A stretch of DNA of 64,000 nucleotides from Flavobacterium galactosidilyticum (GTDB taxonomy: Bacteria > Bacteroidota > Bacteroidia > Flavobacteriales > Flavobacteriaceae): NCBI RefSeq assembly GCF_020911945.1, contig NZ_CP087135.1:124001-188000 (forward strand), read 5' to 3'. The notes below the pieces were generated by a model. It saw only the letters and a program-made list of their open reading frames with translations. It searched no databases and had not been told where the DNA came from. Positions 18,323-27,137 of the stretch are shown piece by piece (position 1 is the first letter of the stretch; every line of letters begins with the position of its first letter). Position numbers and translations under genes: made by a program.

Positions 18323-21094
18323 TTATTTAACCAACAATCGATGAGATGGTGCAAATTGAGTAAGATTAATACCTTTTACAGCAGCTTTATATTCCTCAAT
18401 ATTAGGCGTTCTTCCTAAAATAGTAGATAATACAACCACAGGTGTTGACGAAAGCAAAGATTCTCCCTTTTTACCGTCAGCATCTTCAACCACTCTACCT
18501 TGGAAAAGTCGCGTAGAAGTTGCCATTACAGTATCTCCTTTTTCTGCTTTTTCTTGGTTACCCATACAAAGATTACAACCAGGACGCTCTAAATATAGCA
18601 TCTTTTCGTATGATGTACGTGCAATCCCTTTCGGAGCATTATCATCAAACTCAAAACCAGAATATTTCTGTAAAATATCCCAATCCCCTTCTGCTTTTAA
18701 TTCATCTACAATGTTATAAGTTGGAGGCGCCACTACTAATGGTGCTTTAAACTCAACCTTACCATATTGTTCGTCAATATTCTTAAGCATTTGAGCAAGA
18801 ATCTTCATGTCCCCTTTGTGAACCATACAAGAACCAACAAATCCAAGATCTACTTTTTTAACTCCACCATAAAAAGACAACGGTCTAATGGTATCGTGTG
18901 TATATCTTTTAGAAACATCAGCATTATTCACATCTGGATCTGCAATCATTGGTTCATCAACTATATCTAAATCAATGATTACTTCAGCATAATACTTAGC
19001 AGTAGCATCTGGAACTAAAGCAGGTTTTGCACCTGATTTTATTTCCTCGATTCTATTATTAGCGATGTCAATTAATCCTTGAAGAACTTGTTTTTCATTA
19101 TCCATTCCTTTGTCGATCATGATCTGAATTCTACCTTTTGCAATTGCAAGTGATTGAATTAAAGTATCATCTTCTGAAATACAAATAGAAGCTTTCGCTT
19201 TCATCTCTGCAGTCCAGTCCGTAAAGGTAAACGCCTGATCAGCAGTAAGCGTGCCTAAGTGAACCTCGATAATTCTACCTTGGAAAACATTCTCTCCACC
19301 AAAAGTTTTAAGCATTTGAGATTGAGTAGCATGAACAACATCACGGAAATCCATGTAGTTTTTCATCTCGCCTTTGAACGTCACTTTCACTGATTCCGGA
19401 ATAGGCATTGACGCTTCACCAGTAGCAAGTGCCAAAGCAACTGTTCCCGAATCTGCACCAAAAGCAACCCCTTTGGACATTCTTGTATGAGAGTCACCAC
19501 CAATAATGATTGCCCACTCATCTACAGTAATATCATTCAAAACTTTGTGAATTACATCGGTCATTGCAGGATATTCTCCTTTAGGATCACGAGCCGTAAT
19601 TAAGCCAAAGTCATTCATAAATTTCATCAATCTAGGAATGTTTGCTTTCGATTTATTATCCCAAACCGAAGCAGTATGACAACCTGATTGATAAGCACCA
19701 TCAACGATTGGAGAAATTACAGTTGCAGCCATTGACTCTAATTCCTGAGAAGTCATCAATCCCGTTGTGTCTTGCGAACCAACAATATTTACTGTTACAC
19801 GAACATCAGAACCAGCGTGTAAAACTTTACCTGGAGTATTCCCAACCGCATTTTTATTGAAGATTTTTTCAACCGCTGTAAGTCCTTGACCGTCTATAGA
19901 AACTTCTTTTGATGGAGCAAATACTGGAGCAATAGCAATACCTAAAACCTTAGAAGCAAAAGTTTGTAATTTTTTCCCGAAGACAATCGCATACGAACCA
20001 CCAGCTTTTATAAATTCCATTTTCTGAGGTGTAAATGCCTTAGAAATATCAATTAGCTCATGGTTACCATTATATAATTTCTTTGTTTTTGTATTAATAG
20101 TAAGTACGGTTCCTGTCGCAACAGAATACGATTGCTCTAATATAGGCTCCCCATTTTCATTACGGATAGGATTACCATTTTCGTCTATTTTTTTAACCCA
20201 GTTTTTAAGGTCAAGACCTATACCACCAGTTACATCAACCGTAGTAAGAAAAATTGGAGATATACCATTTGTTCCAGCTACAATTGGAGCAATATTAATA
20301 AACGGAACATAAGGGCTTGCTTGTTTTCCAGTCCAAAGCGCGACATTGTTTACACCAGACATCCTTGACGAACCCACACCCATTGTTCCTTTTTCAGCAA
20401 TTAACATCACGCTCTTATCAGGATGTTGTGCTTTTAAAACCTCAATTTCAGCTTGTGCTTCAGGAGAAATTAAACATTTCCCGTGAAGTTCACGATCTGA
20501 ACGAGAGTGCGCTTGGTTCCCTGGAGACAATAAATCTGTTGAAATATCTCCTTCACCAGCTACATAGGTAACTACTTTAATTTCTTCTACAACTTCTGGA
20601 AGTTTAGTAAAAAACTCAGCCTTAGCATAACTTTCTAGAATTGCTACAGCAACTGTGTTTCCTTTCTTGAAAGCTACTTCTAAACGATTCGTATCTGCTT
20701 CATACAAGAAGAATTGTGTTTTAAGAACTTCCGCAGCATCATTTGCAATAGCAGTATCATTTCCTAAAGCTAAATCTAGCAAAACCTCAATTGAAGGACC
20801 ACCTTTCATGTGAGATAATAATTCAAAAGCAAAAACTGGAGTGATTTCTTTAACCGCAGAATCTCCCAAAATAATTTCCTTCAAGAAGCTTGCTTTTACT
20901 CCTGCAGCAGGCGTAGTCCCTGGAACAACGTTATAAATAAAAAACTTAAGAGAATCTTCTCTATTGGCATTATCTACATCTTTAATTTGTGTTATGATCG
21001 TGCTTAACAATTCAGCACCATCAATTGGCTTCGGATGAAGCCCTTGCGCTTTTCTTTCCTCGATTTCTTTTAGATAATCGTTGTAAATGTTCAT
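18323..21094 (-). CDS. acnB: Aconitate hydratase B / 2-methylisocitrate dehydratase
   Basis: This 923-residue protein has the AcnB build: a HEAT-like helical N-terminus (about 1-160), then the swivel domain (about 170-390), then the catalytic domains. The 4Fe-4S ligands are Cys756 (GFVGSCMVHKGD), Cys840 and Cys843 (RPGCNLCMGNQ). GGDSHTRMSKGVAFGADSG and STRLFQGRV are also typical. It is longer than E. coli AcnB (865), mostly between the first ligand and the CxxC pair. It catalyses citrate-isocitrate conversion and in some bacteria 2-methylisocitrate dehydration; no methylcitrate-cycle genes lie near. AcnB proteins can bind mRNA when the cluster is lost. A hairpin sits in its 5' leader. Confidence 0.95.
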   Translation of the reverse strand: MNIYNDYLKEIEERKAQGLHPKPIDGAELLSTIITQIKDVDNANREDSLKFFIYNVVPGTTPAAGVKASFLKEIILGDSAVKEITPVFAFELLSHMKGGPSIEVLLDLALGNDTAIANDAAEVLKTQFFLYEADTNRLEVAFKKGNTVAVAILESYAKAEFFTKLPEVVEEIKVVTYVAGEGDISTDLLSPGNQAHSRSDRELHGKCLISPEAQAEIEVLKAQHPDKSVMLIAEKGTMGVGSSRMSGVNNVALWTGKQASPYVPFINIAPIVAGTNGISPIFLTTVDVTGGIGLDLKNWVKKIDENGNPIRNENGEPILEQSYSVATGTVLTINTKTKKLYNGNHELIDISKAFTPQKMEFIKAGGSYAIVFGKKLQTFASKVLGIAIAPVFAPSKEVSIDGQGLTAVEKIFNKNAVGNTPGKVLHAGSDVRVTVNIVGSQDTTGLMTSQELESMAATVISPIVDGAYQSGCHTASVWDNKSKANIPRLMKFMNDFGLITARDPKGEYPAMTDVIHKVLNDITVDEWAIIIGGDSHTRMSKGVAFGADSGTVALALATGEASMPIPESVKVTFKGEMKNYMDFRDVVHATQSQMLKTFGGENVFQGRIIEVHLGTLTADQAFTFTDWTAEMKAKASICISEDDTLIQSLAIAKGRIQIMIDKGMDNEKQVLQGLIDIANNRIEEIKSGAKPALVPDATAKYYAEVIIDLDIVDEPMIADPDVNNADVSKRYTHDTIRPLSFYGGVKKVDLGFVGSCMVHKGDMKILAQMLKNIDEQYGKVEFKAPLVVAPPTYNIVDELKAEGDWDILQKYSGFEFDDNAPKGIARTSYEKMLYLERPGCNLCMGNQEKAEKGDTVMATSTRLFQGRVVEDADGKKGESLLSSTPVVVLSTILGRTPNIEEYKAAVKGINLTQFAPSHRLLVK

Positions 21095-21423
21095 ATTAGC
21101 AGTATTTTCAATGTTAAAGGCTTTTTATTTTGATAAACTCAAAATAAAAAGCCAGAATATATAGGTGATTTTTATTTGTGATACAAATTTAGTTATTTCA
21201 GGTGATATTAGAAAGAATTTAATAAAACTCGTTATTCTAAAACTTATTATTACAAATAATTAGTTTTCTTAATGTATTATTGAGAAAAACCTAAAATATT
21301 AATATGATTTTAATTAATTGACAATTTTAGACTTAATCTGTGACATTTTTAATATAAAACATCACTGGAAAATCTAAAAAAAGCATAACTATATCGTTTT
21401 CTTTGACCGGAATTCTGTCGAAA
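21095..21423. other. Intergenic region between moxR and acnB
   Basis: AT-rich gap containing the acnB leader hairpin. No gene is seen. No Bat-family gene follows moxR here. Confidence 0.5.
21119..21153 (-). promoter_or_regulatory. Hairpin in the acnB 5' leader
   Basis: Two perfect 15-base arms (21119-21133 and 21139-21153) enclose a 5-base loop, 24 bases before the acnB ATG. No T-run follows on the minus strand, so it is more likely a leader hairpin than a terminator. Confidence 0.5.
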
Positions 21424-22377
21424 TTAAATCAATTTAGCAATGATCATTTCCTCTGTAATTCCTTCTGCATCGGCTTTGTAATTTTTAATAATTCGATGAC
21501 GCAAAATTCCAGTCGCAACTGCTTTTACATCTTCAATATCGGGAGAGAATTTTCCGCTAAAAGCAGCATTGGCCTTTGCCGCCAAAATTAAATTTTGTGA
21601 CGCTCGTGGTCCTGCACCCCAATCTAAATAATTTTTAACAAATTCGTTAGACAATGGATTATCGGGCCGCGTTTTACTTACCAGCGAAACAGCATATTCA
21701 ATCACATTATCCGCAACAGGAATCCTACGAATTAAGTGTTGGAAATCAATGATTTCTTGCGCCGTAAACAACGGACTTACAGTAGTTTTTGTATCTGATG
21801 TAGTTCGTTTTACTACTTGAACTTCCTCCTCGAAAGAAGGATATTCTAACTTTATAGCAAACATAAATCGGTCTAATTGCGCTTCAGGTAAAGGATAGGT
21901 TCCCTCCTGTTCTATAGGATTTTGAGTAGCTAAAACAAAGTAAGGCAAATTTAACTTATAATTTACGCCTGCACTAGTAACAGAACGTTCCTGCATCGCT
22001 TCAAGCAAAGCCGCTTGAGTTTTAGGTGGCGTTCTATTAATTTCGTCAGCCAAAACAATATTAGAAAAAATTGGTCCTTTTATAAATTTAAAATTCCGAC
22101 TTTCATCTAAAATTTCACTTCCTAGAATATCCGAAGGCATTAAATCTGGCGTAAACTGAATTCTTTTAAAATCCAAACCCAATGCTTGAGCTAGCGTATT
22201 CACCATTAATGTCTTGGCTAACCCAGGAACTCCAACTAACAAAGCGTGACCACCTGAGAAAATACAAAGTAAAATTTGATCTACTACAGCATCTTGTCCT
22301 ACAATGATTTTCGCGATTTCGTTTTTTAAGTCGTTTCTCTTCTGGACTAAGTTCTGAATTGCTACTACGTCTGACAT
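21424..22377 (-). CDS. MoxR-family AAA+ ATPase
   Basis: The 317-residue cytoplasmic ATPase has Walker A GVPGLAKT near residue 54, Walker B LADEINR near 112 and the sensor-1 region VLATQNPIEQEGTYPLPEAQ near 150, all typical of MoxR. MoxR proteins act as chaperone-like ATPases, often with von Willebrand A-domain proteins (Bat operon in Bacteroidetes). Here no DUF58 or Bat gene follows within the window; the next gene downstream is acnB beyond a 330-base gap. It is therefore either a stand-alone member or its partners are elsewhere. A strong hairpin terminator separates it from the upstream surA-like gene. Confidence 0.93.
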   Translation of the reverse strand: MSDVVAIQNLVQKRNDLKNEIAKIIVGQDAVVDQILLCIFSGGHALLVGVPGLAKTLMVNTLAQALGLDFKRIQFTPDLMPSDILGSEILDESRNFKFIKGPIFSNIVLADEINRTPPKTQAALLEAMQERSVTSAGVNYKLNLPYFVLATQNPIEQEGTYPLPEAQLDRFMFAIKLEYPSFEEEVQVVKRTTSDTKTTVSPLFTAQEIIDFQHLIRRIPVADNVIEYAVSLVSKTRPDNPLSNEFVKNYLDWGAGPRASQNLILAAKANAAFSGKFSPDIEDVKAVATGILRHRIIKNYKADAEGITEEMIIAKLI

Positions 22378-22396
22378 GTATAAAGTATTTGAAATT

Positions 22397-22438
22397 AAAA
22401 AGAGTTAGCTTTATGAATTCATAAAACTAACTCTTTTT
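22397..22438 (-). terminator. Terminator of the surA-like gene
   Basis: A 12-bp outer stem (AAAAAGAGTTAG with its complement) is extended by the inner palindrome TTTATGAATTCATAAA. It ends in a T-run 20 bases before the moxR ATG. Confidence 0.8.
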
Positions 22439-22495
22439 CTTTATCTAACGAAAATTATTCTACACTAATCTACAACTAAAGTGCTAAAAAATAAA

Positions 22496-23932
22496 CTATT
22501 TCTTAAGCCAATTATTAGTGAAATCACAATCTCTATATTCACCAATAATTTTTATATAAGTTTCTTTAATTTTTTCATCAAACCATTTTCCGATAGCAGT
22601 GATTTGTTTACTTTTCAAAGCTAAATCTTTTATTTTGATGTAATCTTTTGCATAATCAGCAGCATGTTCATCAATTCTATTAGTAACAGTAATCAATTTG
22701 AATTTCTTTTTACCTTCTTCTCCTTGATCTAGAATTGGAGCTGAAATTTGATTTGTTTTCAAATTAGAAACTTGACTATAAAAAGCAGGATCCATTTTAG
22801 TCAATTCAAAACGCGTATCTTGGGTTTTTGGATTAATTAACGCACCGCCATTCGCTCTTGTTTCTTTTTCATCAGACAATGTTCTGGCTGCTTCTGCAAA
22901 AGTGATTTCTTTATCTTCAATTCTTTTCTTAATCAAAGTAATTTTATCTTTTGCTTCAGTTAGAGCGGCTTCAGTAACTGTAGGAGTCAATAATATATGA
23001 CGTAATTCTACATCTTTTCCTTTTATTTTTTCAACATAAATAATGTGAAAACCAAAATCAGTTTCAAATGGTGCAGATATCTCACCTTCCGCTAAGCTAA
23101 AAGCAACATCTTTAAATTCTTTTACAAATGGTGTTTTGCGATTCATTTTGTAAAATCCACCATTAGCTCTTGATCCAGGATCTTGCGAATACAAAACCGC
23201 TTTTGTCGAGAAACTAGAACCCTCTTCTATTTCTTTTTTGAAACCATTTAATCTATCAATAACTTTTTGCTTATCATCTGCTGAAACTTTTGGAGTGACA
23301 ACAATTTGCGCAACTTCTAATTCTACACCAAAAAATGGTAAATCACTTTTAGGAATTGTTTTAAAATAATTACGAACTTCCTCAGGAGTTATTTCGACCG
23401 CATCAACGATTTTTTTCTGCATTTCAGAAGTTAATTTTCCTTCTTTCAAAATATCTGAAAAATAACTTCTAAACTCTTCTTCTGAGTCTTTTTTGTAATA
23501 CTGAATTACTTTTTCCATAGAACCAATTTGCTCTACCATGTATTGCAAACGGTCTTCCATCATTCCCTTAACCTCAGCATCAGTGACAACAATACTATCT
23601 TGAACCGCTTGATGAGCATATAATTTATCTTCTAATAATTTTCCTAGCATCTGACATCTAGTAATATCCTTCACAGAACCTCCTTGTGCAGAAATTTCAA
23701 GAAATGACTTATCAATGTCTGAATCTAAAATAATATAGTCACCTACTGTAGCAATTACACCATCAATTTTTAGCTTACCCGTAGTAGATTGTTTCTTTGC
23801 AACGGGAGTACTTACAACAGAATCTTTAATAATTTCTTGAGCACTAGTGATAAAACTTGTGAAAATTAAAAATAAGAAAATAAGTGAAAATCTATTAACA
23901 TTGAATTTCATTGGTATTTTGTTTATTGGCAT
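22496..23932 (-). CDS. SurA-like periplasmic peptidyl-prolyl isomerase
   Basis: This 478-residue exported protein has a SurA-type helical N-domain (about 45-190) followed by two parvulin rotamase domains, about 200-305 (AQIVVTP ... FGFHIIYVEKIKG) and about 308-410 (ELRHILLTP). Such proteins guide unfolded outer-membrane proteins through the periplasm. Two starts are possible: ATG at 23932 (MPINKIPMKF) and ATG at 23911 (MKFNVNRFSLIFLF). The later one gives a cleaner signal peptide ending in TSAQ, so it may be the true start. It is a single gene ended by a strong terminator. Confidence 0.9.
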   Translation of the reverse strand: MPINKIPMKFNVNRFSLIFLFLIFTSFITSAQEIIKDSVVSTPVAKKQSTTGKLKIDGVIATVGDYIILDSDIDKSFLEISAQGGSVKDITRCQMLGKLLEDKLYAHQAVQDSIVVTDAEVKGMMEDRLQYMVEQIGSMEKVIQYYKKDSEEEFRSYFSDILKEGKLTSEMQKKIVDAVEITPEEVRNYFKTIPKSDLPFFGVELEVAQIVVTPKVSADDKQKVIDRLNGFKKEIEEGSSFSTKAVLYSQDPGSRANGGFYKMNRKTPFVKEFKDVAFSLAEGEISAPFETDFGFHIIYVEKIKGKDVELRHILLTPTVTEAALTEAKDKITLIKKRIEDKEITFAEAARTLSDEKETRANGGALINPKTQDTRFELTKMDPAFYSQVSNLKTNQISAPILDQGEEGKKKFKLITVTNRIDEHAADYAKDYIKIKDLALKSKQITAIGKWFDEKIKETYIKIIGEYRDCDFTNNWLKK

Positions 23933-24347
23933 TGGTATAATTTAATTATAAATGTAAAAATCGTATTTGTATAGTTCTAAATTAAGCTGTAAGGCCAATT
24001 TATTGGCAAATATACACTTTTAACACCCAAGATAATGAAGTGAATTAAACAATACAATTCCTTCGTCTCTTTTAAATTTAAAACGAACAAAAATAGTAAT
24101 TCAATACTACAATACAAGTTTCCGTAGTACTATTAACAAAAAATTATATTGCACCTTATTTTTGCTAGTTTGAATATGATTTACTGTAATAGAAAGACAA
24201 TCTAACTTTAAGTTAAACTAGTAAAACACAACCAATCTCAACCTTTCCATTCGTTTACTAAACTTCTCTAAAAAGCAAAAAAATGAATTTCGTTATTTAC
24301 ATTTTCAATTAAAAGATAGTATTTTTTCAATTGGCATTTTTAAATAG
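23933..24347. other. Divergent intergenic region
   Basis: Very AT-rich spacer with the promoters for surA (left) and prfC (right). No gene or strong structure was seen. Confidence 0.5.
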
Positions 24348-24355
24348 TACTTTTG
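24348..24355 (+). promoter_or_regulatory. -7 promoter box for prfC
   Basis: TACTTTTG followed by CAC fits TAnnTTTG and lies 18 bases before the ATG at 24374. It overlaps an upstream in-frame TTG (24353), which argues against that TTG as start codon. Confidence 0.5.
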
Positions 24356-24373
24356 CACCCTATTTATATAAAT

Positions 24374-25963
24374 ATGGGCTTTTTAGAAGAAATACAACGC
24401 AGAAGAACTTTCGGGATTATCTCACATCCTGATGCAGGAAAAACAACACTTACTGAAAAACTACTACTTTTTGGTGGTGCTATTCAAGAAGCAGGTGCTG
24501 TAAAGAATAATAAAATAAAGAAAGGTGCTACGAGTGACTTTATGGAAATTGAACGCCAAAGAGGTATTTCAGTTTCCACCTCTGTATTAGCCTTCAATTA
24601 TAAAGACAAAAAAATAAACATTCTAGATACTCCAGGACATAAGGATTTTGCCGAAGATACCTTTAGAACACTAACGGCAGTTGACAGTGTTATTGTTGTA
24701 ATTGACGTTGCCAAAGGTGTCGAAGAGCAAACAGAAAAATTAGTTGCTGTTTGTAGAATGCGTAAAATTCCGATTATTGTATTCATCAACAAATTAGACA
24801 GAGAGGGTAAAGACGCTTTTGACTTAATGGACGAAGTGGAACAAAAATTGGGTTTACGAGTAACACCTTTGAGTTTTCCTATAGGAATGGGTTATGATTT
24901 TCAAGGTATTTACAATCTTTGGGAGCAAAATATCAACCTATTTAGTGGCGATAGTAGAAAAAATATTGAAGAAACAATTGCTTTTTCAGATGTACAAAGT
25001 CCGGAATTAGAAAAAATTATTGGTCAAAAGCCAGCTGATACACTTAGAGAAGAAATAGGATTAATTGACGAAGTATATCCAAAATTTGATCGTCAAGAAT
25101 ATCTAGACGGAAAGTTACAGCCTGTATTTTTTGGTTCTGCTTTAAATAATTTTGGAGTAAGAGAATTATTAGATTGTTTTATACAAATTGCTCCTTCACC
25201 AAGACCAAAAGATTCAGAAACAAGATTGGTTGATCCAAAAGAAGAAAAAATGACAGGTTTTGTTTTTAAAATCCATGCTAATATGGATCCAAAACACAGA
25301 GACCGATTGGCTTTTATAAAAATTGTTTCTGGAACCTTTGAAAGAAACAAACCGTATTATCACGTACGCCAGAAGAAAAATTTAAAATTCTCTAGTCCAA
25401 ATGCTTTTTTTGCTGAAAAGAAAGAAATCGTAGACATCTCTTATCCTGGTGATATTGTAGGTTTACACGATACTGGAAATTTCAAGATTGGGGATACGTT
25501 AACCGAAGGGGAAATCATGAGTTTTAAAGGAATTCCAAGCTTTTCACCAGAACATTTCAGATACATTAATAATGCTGATCCAATGAAAGCAAAACAATTG
25601 GATAAAGGTGTTGACCAGCTGATGGACGAAGGTGTTGCACAGTTATTCACGTTAGAAATGAACAACAGAAAAATCATTGGAACTGTAGGTGCGCTACAAT
25701 ATGAGGTTATTCAATACCGATTAGAGCATGAATACGGCGCTAAATGTACGTATGAAAACTTCCCCGTTCACAAAGCGTGTTGGGTAAAACCAAACGATTC
25801 TAAAAGTGATGAGTTTAAAGAATTCAGACGTATCAAACAGAAATATTTGGCACATGATAAATATGGACAACTAGTATTCCTTGCTGATTCTGATTTTACG
25901 ATACAGATGACTCAAAACAAATACCCAAATGTTAAGTTATTCTTTACTTCAGAATTCGAATAA
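24374..25963 (+). CDS. prfC: Peptide chain release factor 3
   Basis: This translational GTPase of 529 residues removes RF1/RF2 from the ribosome after termination. G1 is SHPDAGKTTLTEK near residue 14, G3 is DTPGHKDF near 84, G4 is NKLD near 138. The C-terminal domains that contact the ribosome are complete (ending VKLFFTSEFE). I chose the ATG at 24374 (MGFLEEIQRRR) because it matches the family start; a TTG seven codons upstream lies inside the promoter box. It is a single gene with its own promoter and terminator. Confidence 0.95.
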   Translation: MGFLEEIQRRRTFGIISHPDAGKTTLTEKLLLFGGAIQEAGAVKNNKIKKGATSDFMEIERQRGISVSTSVLAFNYKDKKINILDTPGHKDFAEDTFRTLTAVDSVIVVIDVAKGVEEQTEKLVAVCRMRKIPIIVFINKLDREGKDAFDLMDEVEQKLGLRVTPLSFPIGMGYDFQGIYNLWEQNINLFSGDSRKNIEETIAFSDVQSPELEKIIGQKPADTLREEIGLIDEVYPKFDRQEYLDGKLQPVFFGSALNNFGVRELLDCFIQIAPSPRPKDSETRLVDPKEEKMTGFVFKIHANMDPKHRDRLAFIKIVSGTFERNKPYYHVRQKKNLKFSSPNAFFAEKKEIVDISYPGDIVGLHDTGNFKIGDTLTEGEIMSFKGIPSFSPEHFRYINNADPMKAKQLDKGVDQLMDEGVAQLFTLEMNNRKIIGTVGALQYEVIQYRLEHEYGAKCTYENFPVHKACWVKPNDSKSDEFKEFRRIKQKYLAHDKYGQLVFLADSDFTIQMTQNKYPNVKLFFTSEFE

Positions 25964-25996
25964 AACAGCATTAGTTTAATGCTAAATCTTAGACAT

Positions 25997-26034
25997 AAAA
26001 AAAACGCTAATTTCTAAAAATTAGCGTTTTTTTT
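25997..26034. terminator. Bidirectional terminator
   Basis: The stem AAAACGCTAATTT / AAATTAGCGTTTT has a 4-base loop and long A and T tracts. It is placed between convergent prfC and the small exported-protein gene. Confidence 0.88.
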
Positions 26035-26053
26035 TATTTTAAAACTAGTTCAA

Positions 26054-26416
26054 TTAGGCAAGCATACTATCTAATTCAACTGCTTTCTTCAAAAAAGCCT
26101 TGATCAACAAACGATTTGGCGCTGTTCCCGAAGTAATCACTTGTTTTTTTGTATTGACACCTTCTGTAGAAATAGTGGTTTTTGGATCTTGTTTAGATCC
26201 CATAAACCATAAAACAAAGTTCATAGTATTTGATGCAGATGAAAAGGCACTAACATTTTGCACTTTACTCTCAGGAGTTGCTTCAACTGCAGTTTCAATA
26301 ACTACACTATTTGCAGTTTGAGCTACAACAGCTGTACTTGACAACAATAGAAAAGCAAGCAAGAATAAGCCTTTAAATAAAATATTGTTATTCGCTATGG
26401 AAGCAATAGACTTCAT
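26054..26416 (-). CDS. Small exported protein of unknown function
   Basis: The protein has 120 residues. An N-terminal hydrophobic stretch (ILFKGLFLLAFLLLSSTAVV) ending in AQT looks like a signal peptide, leaving a mature part of about 85 residues. The mature part is Ser/Thr/Val-rich, has a short aromatic segment (NFVLWFMGSKQDP), and ends in a basic, helical stretch (NRLLIKAFLKKAVELDSMLA). No family is recognised. It has sensible codon use, a clear start and a shared terminator, so it is probably real. It could be a periplasmic or envelope protein; no role is claimed. Confidence 0.6.
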   Translation of the reverse strand: MKSIASIANNNILFKGLFLLAFLLLSSTAVVAQTANSVVIETAVEATPESKVQNVSAFSSASNTMNFVLWFMGSKQDPKTTISTEGVNTKKQVITSGTAPNRLLIKAFLKKAVELDSMLA

Positions 26417-26786
26417 ACTAATTTAGATTTTTATTAGAGCTGCTAATCGCAATTCTATTTCGAGTGCGAAAGTATATCAATTGCAAGGTTGCAGAAAATA
26501 ATTCCGATAAATCACCCGAATACTCGATTAAAGGATGAATTTATAATTCTAGTCGAATTACGGATCTCTGAATTGATTATTTTACAAAAGAACACAACTA
26601 AAAATACAGTTTAAGTAAATATGAAATTAAATTGTGACTATTAGGATTAGACGCCTATAGTCACTTGAAGAGAAGAATTAATATGACTGTAGAAAGATTG
26701 AGCCGGTAAGTATATAAACTAGTAAATCAAATAAAAGGCTGTTTTTACACTATAAAAAGAGAAGCATTTAAAATGCTCTAAAAGCA
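26417..26786. other. Intergenic region with a short inverted repeat
   Basis: AT-rich DNA between the small exported-protein gene and the end of the rpo operon. An 8-bp inverted repeat (GTGACTAT at 26634-26641, complement at 26657-26664) is the only structure noted. No gene is seen. Confidence 0.45.
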
Positions 26787-26816
26787 AAAAGGCTTTCACC
26801 GTAGTGAAAGCCTTTT
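26787..26816 (-). terminator. Terminator of the rpoBC-DUF3467 operon
   Basis: The stem AAAAGGCTTTCAC / GTGAAAGCCTTTT has a 4-base loop and a T-run on the minus strand, just after the DUF3467 stop. Confidence 0.9.
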
Positions 26817-26822
26817 AAAATA

Positions 26823-27134
26823 TTATGCTTGTCCCGCAGGACCAAAATTAAGCGGTATTGGTGCTTGCTCCGTGTCTTTTATTTCGCCATGAGCGACTTC
26901 AAATCGATGGATATTTTCACCTATTGCCTTAAATAATCTTTTAGCGTGTTGTGGTGTCAAGACAATTCTTGATTTCACCTTAGCTTTAGGAATACCAGGC
27001 ATAATACTAACAAAATCTAAAACAAATTCTGAAGAGGAATGATTTATAATAGCTAAATTAGAATAAATTCCTTCAGCCGTTTTTTCATCTAACTCAATAT
27101 TAATTTGCTCTTGTTGTGGATTAGAATTACTCAT
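26823..27134 (-). CDS. DUF3467 protein
   Basis: This 103-residue soluble protein has recognisable DUF3467 segments: INIELDEKTAEGIYSNLAII near residue 11, the FVLDFVSIMPG strand near 38, and RIVLTPQHAKRLFKAIGENI near 57. The function of this family is not known. It lies 3 bases after the rpoC stop and before the operon terminator, so it is co-transcribed with RNA polymerase genes, an arrangement frequent in Bacteroidetes. A link to transcription is a guess from position only. Confidence 0.85.
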   Translation of the reverse strand: MSNSNPQQEQINIELDEKTAEGIYSNLAIINHSSSEFVLDFVSIMPGIPKAKVKSRIVLTPQHAKRLFKAIGENIHRFEVAHGEIKDTEQAPIPLNFGPAGQA

Positions 27135-27137
27135 ATC

